Positions 16,828 to 23,553 of a stretch of 28,298 bases of DNA are shown in pieces. This DNA comes from Spirochaetota bacterium (GTDB lineage: Bacteria; Spirochaetota; Brevinematia; DTOW01), in NCBI GenBank assembly GCA_028276145.1, contig JAPYWX010000004.1, positions 1 through 28,298 of the forward strand, read 5' to 3'. The position numbers and the translations under genes were made by a program. The notes below the pieces were generated by a model that ran no database searches, was not told the origin of the DNA, and saw only the letters and a program-made list of their open reading frames with translations. Every line of letters begins with the position of its first letter. Positions within the stretch are counted from its first letter, which is position 1.

Positions 16828-16840
16828 AAACCCTACAAAA

Positions 16841-16870
16841 AATATAATAATTTTGGATGTGGTTTGTCAA
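16841..16870 (-). promoter_or_regulatory. ispH promoter, near-leaderless
   Basis: On the minus strand a perfect TTGACA (16870 to 16865) is followed after 18 nt by TATATT (16846 to 16841). The ATG is 13 nt downstream, so the expected leader is about 6 nt. A GTAGGG before the ATG could act as a weak ribosome binding site only if included. Confidence 0.7.
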
Positions 16871-16894
16871 ACTGATTTGATGCTTTGTAGTTAT

Positions 16895-17202
16895 GTGTGC
16901 TTAAAGCACACTTTTAACAAAAAACATGGTAGTTATGTACTTTATATCCCAACAGAAAAATAAGGGCTGGGTGCTTAATAACACATTGTACTTAATAGGT
17001 GCTTCATAGCACTCTGTGCTTTACAGCACCTTCTCAATTAAGTGCTTTTTTAAGTCTATCCTTGAAGTGATTTTAATTTCTGTGTGTTAAGTAGGATAGC
17101 TATTCACTAAAAAGGGTTAAGAGATGTGAGACATCTTTGATGCGAAGCATCCCTTAAATAATTGAGTGGGCGGGAGTGCTTAAAATAATAATGCTAATTA
17201 GC
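16895..17202 (+). repeat. Composite palindromic repeats, copy 5 cluster
   Basis: The 422-nt gap between ispH and the hydrolase holds GTGTGCTT-A-AAGCACAC (16895-16911), GGTGCT-TCAT-AGCAC-TCT-GTGCT-TTAC-AGCACC (16998-17030), paired hairpins GATGT-GAG-ACATC and GATGC-GAA-GCATC (17123-17151), then TTGAGTGGGCGGGAGTGCTT and ATGCTAATTAGCA (about 17162-17202). No open reading frame of note lies here. Confidence 0.65.
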
Positions 17203-17234
17203 AATTGTAAAATTTGAAATTAAATACCTTTTTT

Positions 17235-17240
17235 TACTAT
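17235..17240 (+). promoter_or_regulatory. -10-like box for the hydrolase operon
   Basis: TACTAT lies 9 nt before the ATG at 17250, with a TTGAAA 15 nt upstream of it (short spacing). No Shine-Dalgarno is present, so the mRNA may begin at or within a few nucleotides of the start codon. Confidence 0.35.
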
Positions 17241-17249
17241 CCTTAAGTT

Positions 17250-18041
17250 ATGGCAAGGATAGATGTAAAGTATAATAACCTTTCTAGTGGTAAAAATGCT
17301 TTGTTGTTTTTACCTCCTTTTATAGCGACAAAAGAGATTTATATAAATCAATACAAGGTTCTTGATGAACATGGTATACCTTATATAGCTATTGATTATC
17401 CAGGGATTGGGAATAGCGAGAATCCTCCGAAGGAGGATTTGAATATTTCTGAGATGGTAAATATAATTTACGAAAACATAAAAGGTTTACCTTTCAAAAA
17501 GGTAATACCTCTTGGTACTAGTATGGGTGGGTATGTAATGCTTGAGTTTTGGAGACAGTACAAGTATATGGTTGCTGGTATGGTTTTCTGTAATACTAGG
17601 GCTCAAGCACTTGATGAAGAGGGTAAGAAAAAGAGGCTTGGTGATATAGAAAAGGTTAGGGAAAACAAAGAAAAGTATGTAAAAGAATTCTTTGCCAATT
17701 TGGTTTCTGAGGAAACTAAAAGGAAGAGAGCTGGTATTCAGGACTTTATAGATAGGATTATAAGCCATGGAAGTGTTGAAGGTATAGTAGCAGAGATATA
17801 TACTATTGCTACTAGGCCTGATTATACGGGGATTCTTAAAGATATTGATGTTCCTGTGCTTGTTATTGCTGGTGGCAAAGATAGAGTAGTGCCATTAGAT
17901 GTTATGGAAGGTATGGCGAAATCTATAAAAGATTCAGTTTTTGTTGTTTTTGATGAGAGCGGACATTTGTCCGCTATAGAAGAACCTGAGGAATTTAACA
18001 ATGTTCTTCTTTCGTTTTTGAAGGATAGAGATCTTATCTAA
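17250..18041 (+). CDS. Alpha/beta hydrolase
   Basis: The 263-residue cytoplasmic protein has the alpha/beta-hydrolase catalytic series: nucleophile serine in the elbow GTSMGG (about residue 91-96), acid in GGKDRVVP (about 210-217) and histidine in SGHLSA (about 238-243). The oxyanion region is FLPPF near residue 20. A helical cap lies between about 120 and 190. There is no signal peptide. The substrate is unknown; it could be a lipase/esterase-like or C-C hydrolase, and sequence alone does not decide. It ends 1 nt before the NtrC-type regulator gene, with which it is probably cotranscribed and translationally coupled. Confidence 0.88.
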   Translation: MARIDVKYNNLSSGKNALLFLPPFIATKEIYINQYKVLDEHGIPYIAIDYPGIGNSENPPKEDLNISEMVNIIYENIKGLPFKKVIPLGTSMGGYVMLEFWRQYKYMVAGMVFCNTRAQALDEEGKKKRLGDIEKVRENKEKYVKEFFANLVSEETKRKRAGIQDFIDRIISHGSVEGIVAEIYTIATRPDYTGILKDIDVPVLVIAGGKDRVVPLDVMEGMAKSIKDSVFVVFDESGHLSAIEEPEEFNNVLLSFLKDRDLI

Positions 18042-18042
18042 T

Positions 18043-19398
18043 ATGTACAAGGTATTGGTTGTTGATGATGAAATAAACATAACTAAGACGATTAAAGAGG
18101 TGCTTGAGGATTATGGCTTTTCTGTAATAACTCTTAATGAAGGTAGCAACACTTTAGGTGTACTTAACGTTGAGGATGTTGATTTGGTTTTGCTTGATTT
18201 GCTTATGCCTTCTGCGAATGGTATAGAGATTCTCAAGGAGATAAGGAAGCAGTTTCCTATGTTGCCTGTTGTAATGATATCTGGGCATGGTACTATTTCA
18301 TCTACTGTTGAGTGTATAAAGCTAGGTGCTTTTGATTTCATAGAAAAGCCCATATCAATAGATAAGCTTGTGAGTACTGTTAAAAACGCTTTGAAGTTTA
18401 GAGAGCTTGAATTTGAGAAAAGTAGTTATTGGTCTGAATACAAGCTTGTTGGTGAGTCTGAGCATACGAGGAATTTGCTTGAGCTTATTGACAAAATAGC
18501 TGATAGTGATGCGAGTGTTCTTATAACGGGTGAGAATGGTGTAGGTAAGGAGGTGGTTGCTAGGCTTATACATCTAAAGAGTTCCAGGAGGGGGGAACCT
18601 TTTGTTGATATAAACTGTGCTGCTATTCCTGAGACTTTGATGGAATCTGAGCTTTTCGGTTATGAGAGAGGGGCATTCACAGGAGCGATATCATCTAAGA
18701 AAGGTAAAATAGAGTCGGCTAATGGTGGGACTTTGTTCCTTGATGAGATAGCTGAAATGCCTCTTTCTTTGCAATCGAAACTTCTTAGAGTTCTTCAAGA
18801 GAAATTTGTGTATAGGTTGGGTTCTAATAAAGGGGTTCAAGTTGATGTTAGGTTTATTTTCTCTACAAACAGAGATTTGAAAACTTTGGTTAGAGAGGGG
18901 AAGTTTAGGGAAGACCTATATTATAGGATAAATGTTATACCTATTCATATCATTCCTCTCAGGGAGAGGAAAGAGGATATTATACCTATAGCAGTGTATT
19001 ACTTGAATGCGTTTTCCACCAAGTATGGTAAGAAAGGAATGGAATTTTCTGATGAAGTTAAAGAAGTTTTTTTAAGGTATTCTTGGCCCGGTAATGTTAG
19101 AGAATTGAAAAATATAGTTGAGAGACTTGTGATAATGTCTAAAGGAGGTAGGATAACTCTAGATGAGATTAGAGAATATACCTCAGAGATTTTGGTTGGC
19201 AGTTATGCGAAGGATGGTATAAACTTTGACCTTCCGTATAGAGATGCTAAGTCTCAGTTTGAAAAGATATATTTTCAGAGAATGATAGCGAAAGTCGGTA
19301 ATAGCATAACTGAGTTATCCAAAGCTACGGGCCTCGATAGGACTTATCTTTACAGAAAACTCGAAAGTTTAGGTATACAGCCTGAAGAAATCAAATGA
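18043..19398 (+). CDS. NtrC-family sigma-54-dependent response regulator
   Basis: The 451-residue protein has a receiver domain (1-120) with acidic pocket VVDDE, phospho-acceptor D52 (LLDLLMP), MISGHG and the lysine in EKPIS. The central AAA+ domain has Walker A GENGVGKE, the sigma-54 contact loop GAFTGA, Walker B GGTLFLDEIAEMP and PLRERKEDI. The C-terminus ITELSKATGLDRTYLYRKL is a Fis-type helix-turn-helix. It would activate sigma-54 promoters after phosphorylation. No cognate histidine kinase is in the window. It starts 1 nt after the hydrolase stop and overlaps the FecCD permease by 4 nt, so it sits inside one operon that it could control. Confidence 0.95.
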   Translation: MYKVLVVDDEINITKTIKEVLEDYGFSVITLNEGSNTLGVLNVEDVDLVLLDLLMPSANGIEILKEIRKQFPMLPVVMISGHGTISSTVECIKLGAFDFIEKPISIDKLVSTVKNALKFRELEFEKSSYWSEYKLVGESEHTRNLLELIDKIADSDASVLITGENGVGKEVVARLIHLKSSRRGEPFVDINCAAIPETLMESELFGYERGAFTGAISSKKGKIESANGGTLFLDEIAEMPLSLQSKLLRVLQEKFVYRLGSNKGVQVDVRFIFSTNRDLKTLVREGKFREDLYYRINVIPIHIIPLRERKEDIIPIAVYYLNAFSTKYGKKGMEFSDEVKEVFLRYSWPGNVRELKNIVERLVIMSKGGRITLDEIREYTSEILVGSYAKDGINFDLPYRDAKSQFEKIYFQRMIAKVGNSITELSKATGLDRTYLYRKLESLGIQPEEIK

Positions 19399-20381
19399 AA
19401 AGGTTATTTGTGTTCTTGTTCTTTTTTATTTTGTTGCTTGTTGTTTGCTTTGTTTACATGGAGGTTGGTAGTTCAGGAATTAGTTTTTTTGGGTATTTAC
19501 TGAATGGTGGAGATGAAACTAGCTCTAGAATTATTTATATCAGGCTAATTCAATTGTTTTCAGTTTTTATTTCTGGAGCTTCGTTAGCACTTTCGGGGTT
19601 TGTTCTTCAGAGGATTCTGAAGAATCCTTTAATTGACCCAGGGATAACGGGGGTTTTGTCTGGTAGTGCTTTGGGGTATGTGGTTGCTTCTTATCTTCTG
19701 CCTTCTTTTAGCACTTTGTTTTTGTTTTGGAAAGGTTTGTTTTCGTTTTTGTTTGGACTTATACCGGGTATTATTTTGGTTTTGATTTCTCTTTACAGTA
19801 AGGACTCAATCGGAGTGGTTATTTTAGGAGTGGTTTTGAATGTTTTTATCTCTTCGCTTGTTGTTTTTGTTCAATCCTTTTTTGATCCTAATACTCTTTC
19901 TTCAGTTTTTACGTGGATGATGGGGAGTGTTGGGATTAATGATTTTAGAGTTGTTTTGGTTTACCTCGGGATAGAGGTATTTGTTCTTATATTTATGATT
20001 TTTCTGTCTAGGTATATTGATGTGCTATCAATTGGTGAGGTTGATGCACAAGTTCTGGGTGTTGATGTTAGGATGTGGAGGAGTGTATTTTTGGTTATTT
20101 CTGTATTTCTTAGCTCTATTTCTGTTTTGCTTACAGGGATTGTTGGTTTTGTTGGGTTTATTGTGCCGAATACTTTGACTTTGCTTACTTATAGGTGTCG
20201 TGTTCTTAATACTAGGGATGCTGTAGTTTTGAATTTTGTTTTAGGTGGGATTTTCCTCGTTTTTTCTCACATGGCTGCTAAAGTCATTGTTGGTGGTTAT
20301 GAGTTACCTCTTGGGGTTGTGACTGGTATCATAGGTGCACCAATTTTTGCAGTTTTTTTAACAAACTTGATTTTTAGATAA
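19395..20381 (+). CDS. FecCD-family ABC transporter permease (iron-siderophore/B12 type)
   Basis: The 328-residue membrane protein has about nine hydrophobic segments and the FecCD landmarks: ALSGFVLQRILKNPLIDPG (about 62-80) with GVLSGSALG after it, the ATPase-coupling segment VDAQVLGVDVRMWRSV, GFVGFIVPN and GYELPLGVVTGIIGAP. It would form a vitamin B12, haem or siderophore channel as a homodimer. No binding protein or ATPase gene is adjacent, which is unusual. In the family motif GFVGxxxPH the histidine is replaced by asparagine. It overlaps the regulator gene by 4 nt (ATGA). Codon use is like that of its neighbours. Substrate cannot be read from sequence. Confidence 0.88.
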   Translation: MKRLFVFLFFFILLLVVCFVYMEVGSSGISFFGYLLNGGDETSSRIIYIRLIQLFSVFISGASLALSGFVLQRILKNPLIDPGITGVLSGSALGYVVASYLLPSFSTLFLFWKGLFSFLFGLIPGIILVLISLYSKDSIGVVILGVVLNVFISSLVVFVQSFFDPNTLSSVFTWMMGSVGINDFRVVLVYLGIEVFVLIFMIFLSRYIDVLSIGEVDAQVLGVDVRMWRSVFLVISVFLSSISVLLTGIVGFVGFIVPNTLTLLTYRCRVLNTRDAVVLNFVLGGIFLVFSHMAAKVIVGGYELPLGVVTGIIGAPIFAVFLTNLIFR

Positions 20382-20396
20382 TTTTTGTTTTATATT
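20367..20396 (+). promoter_or_regulatory. Promoter of the tRNA cluster
   Basis: TTGATT (20367-20372), an 18-nt spacer and TATATT (20391-20396). The -35 box overlaps the end of the permease gene. The start point near 20403 coincides with a 7-bp hairpin (CACCGAC / GTTGGTG, 20403-20421) that would form the 5' end of the precursor. Confidence 0.45.
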
Positions 20397-20425
20397 AATT
20401 GTCACCGACTGGTGGTTGGTGCTTT

Positions 20426-20509
20426 GGAGAGATACCCAAGCGGCCAACGGGGGCAGACTGTAAATCTGCTGGCTTTACGCCTTCGGAGGTTCGAATCCTC
20501 CTCTCTCCA
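20426..20509 (+). tRNA. tRNA-Tyr(GTA)
   Basis: Acceptor GGAGAGA (20426-20432) pairs with TCTCTCC (20502-20508), discriminator A. The anticodon loop contains CTGTAAA with anticodon GTA, the variable arm is long (class II) and the T-arm is GGAGG-TTCGAAT-CCTCC. CCA is not encoded. Confidence 0.95.
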
Positions 20510-20515
20510 AAGTAC

Positions 20516-20588
20516 GGGGAGGTAGCTCAGTCGGTAGAGCGAGGGCCTGAAAAGCCCTGCGTCGGCGGTTCGATTCCGCCCCTTCCCA
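20516..20588 (+). tRNA. tRNA-Phe(GAA)
   Basis: Acceptor GGGGAGG (20516-20522) pairs with CCTTCCC (20581-20587) with one G-T pair, discriminator A. Anticodon stem AGGGC/GCCCT with loop CTGAAAA gives GAA. T-arm GGCGG-TTCGATT-CCGCC. CCA is not encoded. It begins 6 nt after tRNA-Tyr. Confidence 0.95.
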
Positions 20589-20594
20589 ATTTGT

Positions 20595-20668
20595 GGGCCT
20601 GTAGCTCAGTTGGTCAGAGCAGCTGACTCATAATCAGCGGGTCGCAGGTTCGAGTCCTGCCGGGCCCA
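20595..20668 (+). tRNA. tRNA with CAT anticodon (elongator Met, or Ile2 after lysidine modification)
   Basis: Acceptor GGGCCTG (20595-20601) pairs with CGGGCCC (20661-20667), discriminator A. Anticodon stem GCTGA/TCAGC with loop CTCATAA gives CAT. T-arm GCAGG-TTCGAGT-CCTGC. The anticodon stem lacks the three G-C pairs of initiator tRNA. Met and Ile2 cannot be separated here with certainty. CCA is not encoded. Confidence 0.9.
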
Positions 20669-20698
20669 CATTGATTATTTAGTCAATCAGGTGTTTTT

Positions 20699-21487
20699 AT
20701 GAGGTCTCAAGTCATTTCTAAAGAAGATTTTAAGAAAATTATCCACACTCTTATTGAGGTTCAGGATATTTATTCCAATGCTTTGGAGATAGAAAAGAAG
20801 ATTCTCGAGCAAAGGAAAAACCTAGATGATATGTCTAGGCAATTGGCTAGACTTTCAAGTATGTTGAAGAAATACGAGCAGAGGAAAAAAGAATTGCTCA
20901 AGACTAAGGAGTTAGTCAGTGAGAATTTAGCAAATGCTAAGAAGAGATTAGCTGAGCTCATGGAAAGAGAGAGTGAGATAGCTAGGAATCAGAGAAGTAT
21001 TGAGTCGTTTAACATAGAGGTTACTACTTTGAGGGCTAGCATTAGCGAGATATCTGAAGAACTAAGAAGTATAGAGGAGCAGATAAATGATATAAACGAT
21101 AGGTATGAGGAAACTAAAAAAGCTTATGAATCACTTAGTATAGAGTATCAGGCAGAAGAGAAAGTTGTTGAGGAGCAATCAAAAGAGCTTATAGAGAAAG
21201 TTGAAGAGCTGAAAGCTTTGAAGGAGAAGAAATTATCTCAGATACCTGCTCATATTGCTCAAAGCTTTGATAACCTTCTTACTAAGAAGGGAGGATTGGC
21301 TATTGTTCCTATAGAGGATTTGGGAAATCCTAAGAAGTACAAAGACCATTATTATGCATGCAGTGGCTGTAATATAATACTACCTTACATGGTTGTTGAA
21401 AAAATAAAGTTTGGTAATGATGTTGTTCAGTGCCCATCGTGCTTTAGGTATGTCTATCATCCATCGTGGCTTGATAGGTTAGGCTAA
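20699..21487 (+). CDS. Coiled-coil protein with C4 zinc ribbon (DUF164/zf-RING_7 type)
   Basis: The 262-residue cytoplasmic protein is almost entirely coiled coil from about 20 to 190. A C-terminal zinc ribbon follows with CSGCNI (about 222) and CPSC (about 245). Between coil and ribbon is the family segment KKGGLAIVPIEDLGNPKKY. This is the architecture of the conserved CT398/HP0958-like family (C4-type zinc-ribbon domain). One member, HP0958 (FlgZ) of Helicobacter, supports sigma-54 stability and flagellar gene expression. That link is suggestive here, because two sigma-54 activators lie in the window, but it is not shown. The ATG has AGGTG 6 nt upstream and lies 30 nt after the CAT tRNA. 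Confidence 0.85.
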   Translation: MRSQVISKEDFKKIIHTLIEVQDIYSNALEIEKKILEQRKNLDDMSRQLARLSSMLKKYEQRKKELLKTKELVSENLANAKKRLAELMERESEIARNQRSIESFNIEVTTLRASISEISEELRSIEEQINDINDRYEETKKAYESLSIEYQAEEKVVEEQSKELIEKVEELKALKEKKLSQIPAHIAQSFDNLLTKKGGLAIVPIEDLGNPKKYKDHYYACSGCNIILPYMVVEKIKFGNDVVQCPSCFRYVYHPSWLDRLG

Positions 21488-21499
21488 GCCAAGCTAGAA

Positions 21500-22753
21500 T
21501 TAAATTTCTAATGTTGTTATTTCTTCTACTTTCATAGATTTTTGTTCGCCTGATAGCATGTTTTTTATTTGTACTGTGTTGTTTTTTACCTCATCTTCAC
21601 CTATTATTATCGTGTATTTTACATTTAGCTTATCGGCTATTTTGAGCTGTTTGCTTATTTTACCGTAGTAACTCAGTATGTGTGTGATTATGCCTTTGCC
21701 TCTTGTAATTTTTGCTATCTCTAGAGCTTTTGGTATTTCGTTTTCTGATATTGTGCATATTGCTATTGAGTTTTCTTCTGGTAGTTTTATTTCTTTCTGC
21801 TTCAATGCTATTATTGTTCTTTCTACACCCATAGCAAAGCCGAAAGCAGGTGTGTATGGACCACCAAATTCTTCTACTAAGTGGTTGTATCTACCACCAC
21901 CTGCTATAGCGTTTTGTGCACCTATTCCTTCGAATACTACTTCAAAAACATTTCTTGTGTAGTAGTCAAGTCCTCTCACTAATTTGGGATTGATTTCAAA
22001 GTTTATGTTGCTTTTTGTCATCAAGTTTATCAGTGTGTCAAAGTGATGTTTACAGGTGTCACATAGGTTTTCTGATGTTTTTGGGGCTTTTTCTAGTGTT
22101 ACTCTACAGGTTTCGTTTTTACAATCAAATATTCTGAGGATATTTTTTTCTCTTCTATCCTTGCAATCGTCACAGAATTTTTCTTTATTTTCATCAAAGA
22201 ATGTTTTTAATTTCTCTTTGTAGTTAGGTGAACATATTTCACATCCTACGCTATTTATGTGAATCTTCGTACTATCATGTAGTCCTAGTTCTAGAAGTAT
22301 TTCGTTTAACATCGATATAACTTCAAAATCAATTAGTGGTTCATCCCCGCCAAACCATTCAACGCCTAGCTGATGAAATTGTCTAAGTCTTCCTGCCTGT
22401 GGCCTTTCTGCTCTAAACATTGGTCCAGAGTAGAAAATTTTACTGTATTGGGGTAAATTGATTAGATTGTTTTCTAGAAATGCTCTTACTACCGAGGCTG
22501 TTCCTTCGGGCCTTAATGTTACACTCCTTCCGCCTCTGTCTTCAAAAGTGAACATTTCTTTTCTTACGATGTCTGTTGAGGTTCCTATTCCTCTTACGAA
22601 TAACTCAGTTCTTTCTAGAATTGGTAACTTTATTTCCTGAAAACCGTAAAGCTTTGCATATTTTCTGAAGGTTTTTTCTATAAGCTCAAAGTACCCTAGG
22701 TCCTCACCGAATATATCCTGAAACCCTCTTAGCCTTGAGAAATTTTCTTTCAT
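21500..22753 (-). CDS. hisS: Histidyl-tRNA synthetase
   Basis: The 417-residue class II synthetase has motif 1 around FQEIKLPILERTELFVRGIG, the TLRPEGTAS loop, motif 2 around FYSGPMFRAERPQAGRLRQF, the histidine-specific LVRGLDYYTRNVFEV and GGGRYNHLVEEFGG, and motif 3 AFGFAMGVER. The cysteine-rich insertion (CEIC, CDDC, CKNETC, CDTC between about 170 and 240) is the usual one seen in many bacterial HisRS. The C-terminal anticodon-binding domain follows from about 325. It charges tRNA-His. No Shine-Dalgarno is seen before the ATG, and a TAATAA box lies 7 nt upstream. It is convergent with the zinc-ribbon gene, with 12 nt between stops. Confidence 0.97.
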   Translation of the reverse strand: MKENFSRLRGFQDIFGEDLGYFELIEKTFRKYAKLYGFQEIKLPILERTELFVRGIGTSTDIVRKEMFTFEDRGGRSVTLRPEGTASVVRAFLENNLINLPQYSKIFYSGPMFRAERPQAGRLRQFHQLGVEWFGGDEPLIDFEVISMLNEILLELGLHDSTKIHINSVGCEICSPNYKEKLKTFFDENKEKFCDDCKDRREKNILRIFDCKNETCRVTLEKAPKTSENLCDTCKHHFDTLINLMTKSNINFEINPKLVRGLDYYTRNVFEVVFEGIGAQNAIAGGGRYNHLVEEFGGPYTPAFGFAMGVERTIIALKQKEIKLPEENSIAICTISENEIPKALEIAKITRGKGIITHILSYYGKISKQLKIADKLNVKYTIIIGEDEVKNNTVQIKNMLSGEQKSMKVEEITTLEI

Positions 22754-22773
22754 AAAGGAATTATTAATGATTT

Positions 22774-22828
22774 AGCCTTCCTAAGGCTATTTACTGAGAG
22801 CCTTCAGGTTCTTATAGCACTTTGTGCT
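22774..22828 (+). repeat. Small palindromes upstream of hisS
   Basis: AGCCTT-CCT-AAGGCT (22774-22788) and AGCAC-TTT-GTGCT (22816-22828). The second is a member of the GTGCT/AGCAC hairpin family spread over the window. Confidence 0.4.
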
Positions 22829-22928
22829 TCGTAAAACCCTTTGCTAAATAGCATTGTTTAAAACACTTATTATTGATATTTGGAAGTAAAGAGAAGTTAA
22901 AACTCTTACTCTAGGGAGTTGAGAGGGG

Positions 22929-23069
22929 TTGAAAAAACCTCTCAATGAAATAGGGTGGGTGTACAGAACTACTAAAGTGATGTGCTAAATAGTACTTTTT
23001 AATTAAGTGCTTTAAGCACATTAGATCACTTCTTAATTTTTATAGGACAAAGAGAGGTAAAACCTCTCA
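22929..23069 (+). repeat. Composite palindromic intergenic repeat, copy 6
   Basis: Hairpin GAGAGG..CCTCTC (22929-22953), AAATAGGGTGGG, hairpin GTGCT-AAAT-AGTAC, TTTTTAATTA, AGTGCTTTAAGCACA, CTTCTTAATT (to about 23037), then another hairpin GAGAGG-TAAAA-CCTCTC (about 23052-23068). The order, spacing and several 8-12-nt runs match the copy at 9903-10022. The 22754-23173 gap otherwise contains only the rpsF promoter and leader. Confidence 0.65.
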
Positions 23070-23075
23070 TCCAAC

Positions 23076-23105
23076 TTGAAATTGTTTGATTGTTTTCTAG
23101 ATAAT
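23076..23105 (+). promoter_or_regulatory. rpsF operon promoter
   Basis: TTGAAA (23076-23081), an 18-nt spacer and GATAAT (23100-23105). The expected start near 23112 gives a leader of about 62 nt. Confidence 0.5.
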
Positions 23106-23116
23106 TATTTGCAAAG

Positions 23117-23158
23117 CCTTGACCGAGGGCTACTCGGTTTAGGATTGTGTGCAATCCT
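23117..23158 (+). promoter_or_regulatory. Structured rpsF leader, candidate S6:S18 autoregulatory site
   Basis: Hairpin 1 spans 23117-23143: CCTTGACCGAG pairs with CTCGGTTTAGG around loop GGCTA, with one T-T mismatch and one G-T pair. Hairpin 2 spans 23141-23158: AGGATTG / CAATCCT, loop TGTG. They share the bases AGG at 23141-23143. The S6:S18 complex is known to bind a CCG-containing stem-loop in rpsF leaders of many bacteria, and hairpin 1 contains CCG. The ribosome binding site follows at 23164. Confidence 0.45.
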
Positions 23159-23173
23159 AGTGTGGGAGGTATT

Positions 23174-23542
23174 ATGGATATAACTCAGATAAGGGAAGCA
23201 ATAATTTCTGCTAAAGCTAACCAAAAAAGAAAATATGAGCTTGGTTTTATAATTGTACCTGATGAAACCATTGTACCAAATGTTGTTGAGAAGGTTAAGG
23301 GTATAATCAAAGAGTATGGCGGTAGTGTTATTAGTGAATCAGAAATGGGGAGAAGAAAATTAGCTTACCCTATAAAGAAGAACAGAGTAAAGTACTTGGA
23401 AGGTATTTATAGGTTTATAGTTTTTGAGGGCACCCATTCAACCGTTCAGAATCTTGATAGATTGTTGAAGATAGATGATAATATAATAAGACACATAATC
23501 CTTAGAGTTGTTGAAAGGAAAAAGAAAGAGAGGAAAAAGTAG
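23174..23542 (+). CDS. rpsF: 30S ribosomal protein bS6
   Basis: The 122-residue protein shows the S6 fold pattern: KRKYELGFIIVPDE, then VEKVKGIIKEYGGSV, MGRRKLAYPIKKNRVKYLEG and YRFIVFEG, ending in the basic tail VERKKKERKK. It binds bS18 in the small-subunit platform. It starts at ATG 23174 behind GGGAGGT; a GTG at 23147 in the same frame lies inside the structured leader and is rejected. It has an N-terminal extension of about 15 residues before the first strand. It leads a three-gene operon with ssb (12 nt gap) and rpsR (8 nt gap), the classic order. Confidence 0.95.
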   Translation: MDITQIREAIISAKANQKRKYELGFIIVPDETIVPNVVEKVKGIIKEYGGSVISESEMGRRKLAYPIKKNRVKYLEGIYRFIVFEGTHSTVQNLDRLLKIDDNIIRHIILRVVERKKKERKK

Positions 23543-23553
23543 GTAGAGTTGTA

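Noticed and set aside
20399..20626. Open reading frame across the tRNA cluster
   Set aside because: It is made only of tRNA sequence, with three well-formed tRNAs in it.
22754..22900. T-box leader for hisS
   Set aside because: No TGGNACCGCG-like antiterminator on the minus strand, and a -10-like box lies just before the ATG.
23147..23173. GTG start for rpsF
   Set aside because: It falls within a leader hairpin; ATG 23174 has GGGAGGT just upstream.
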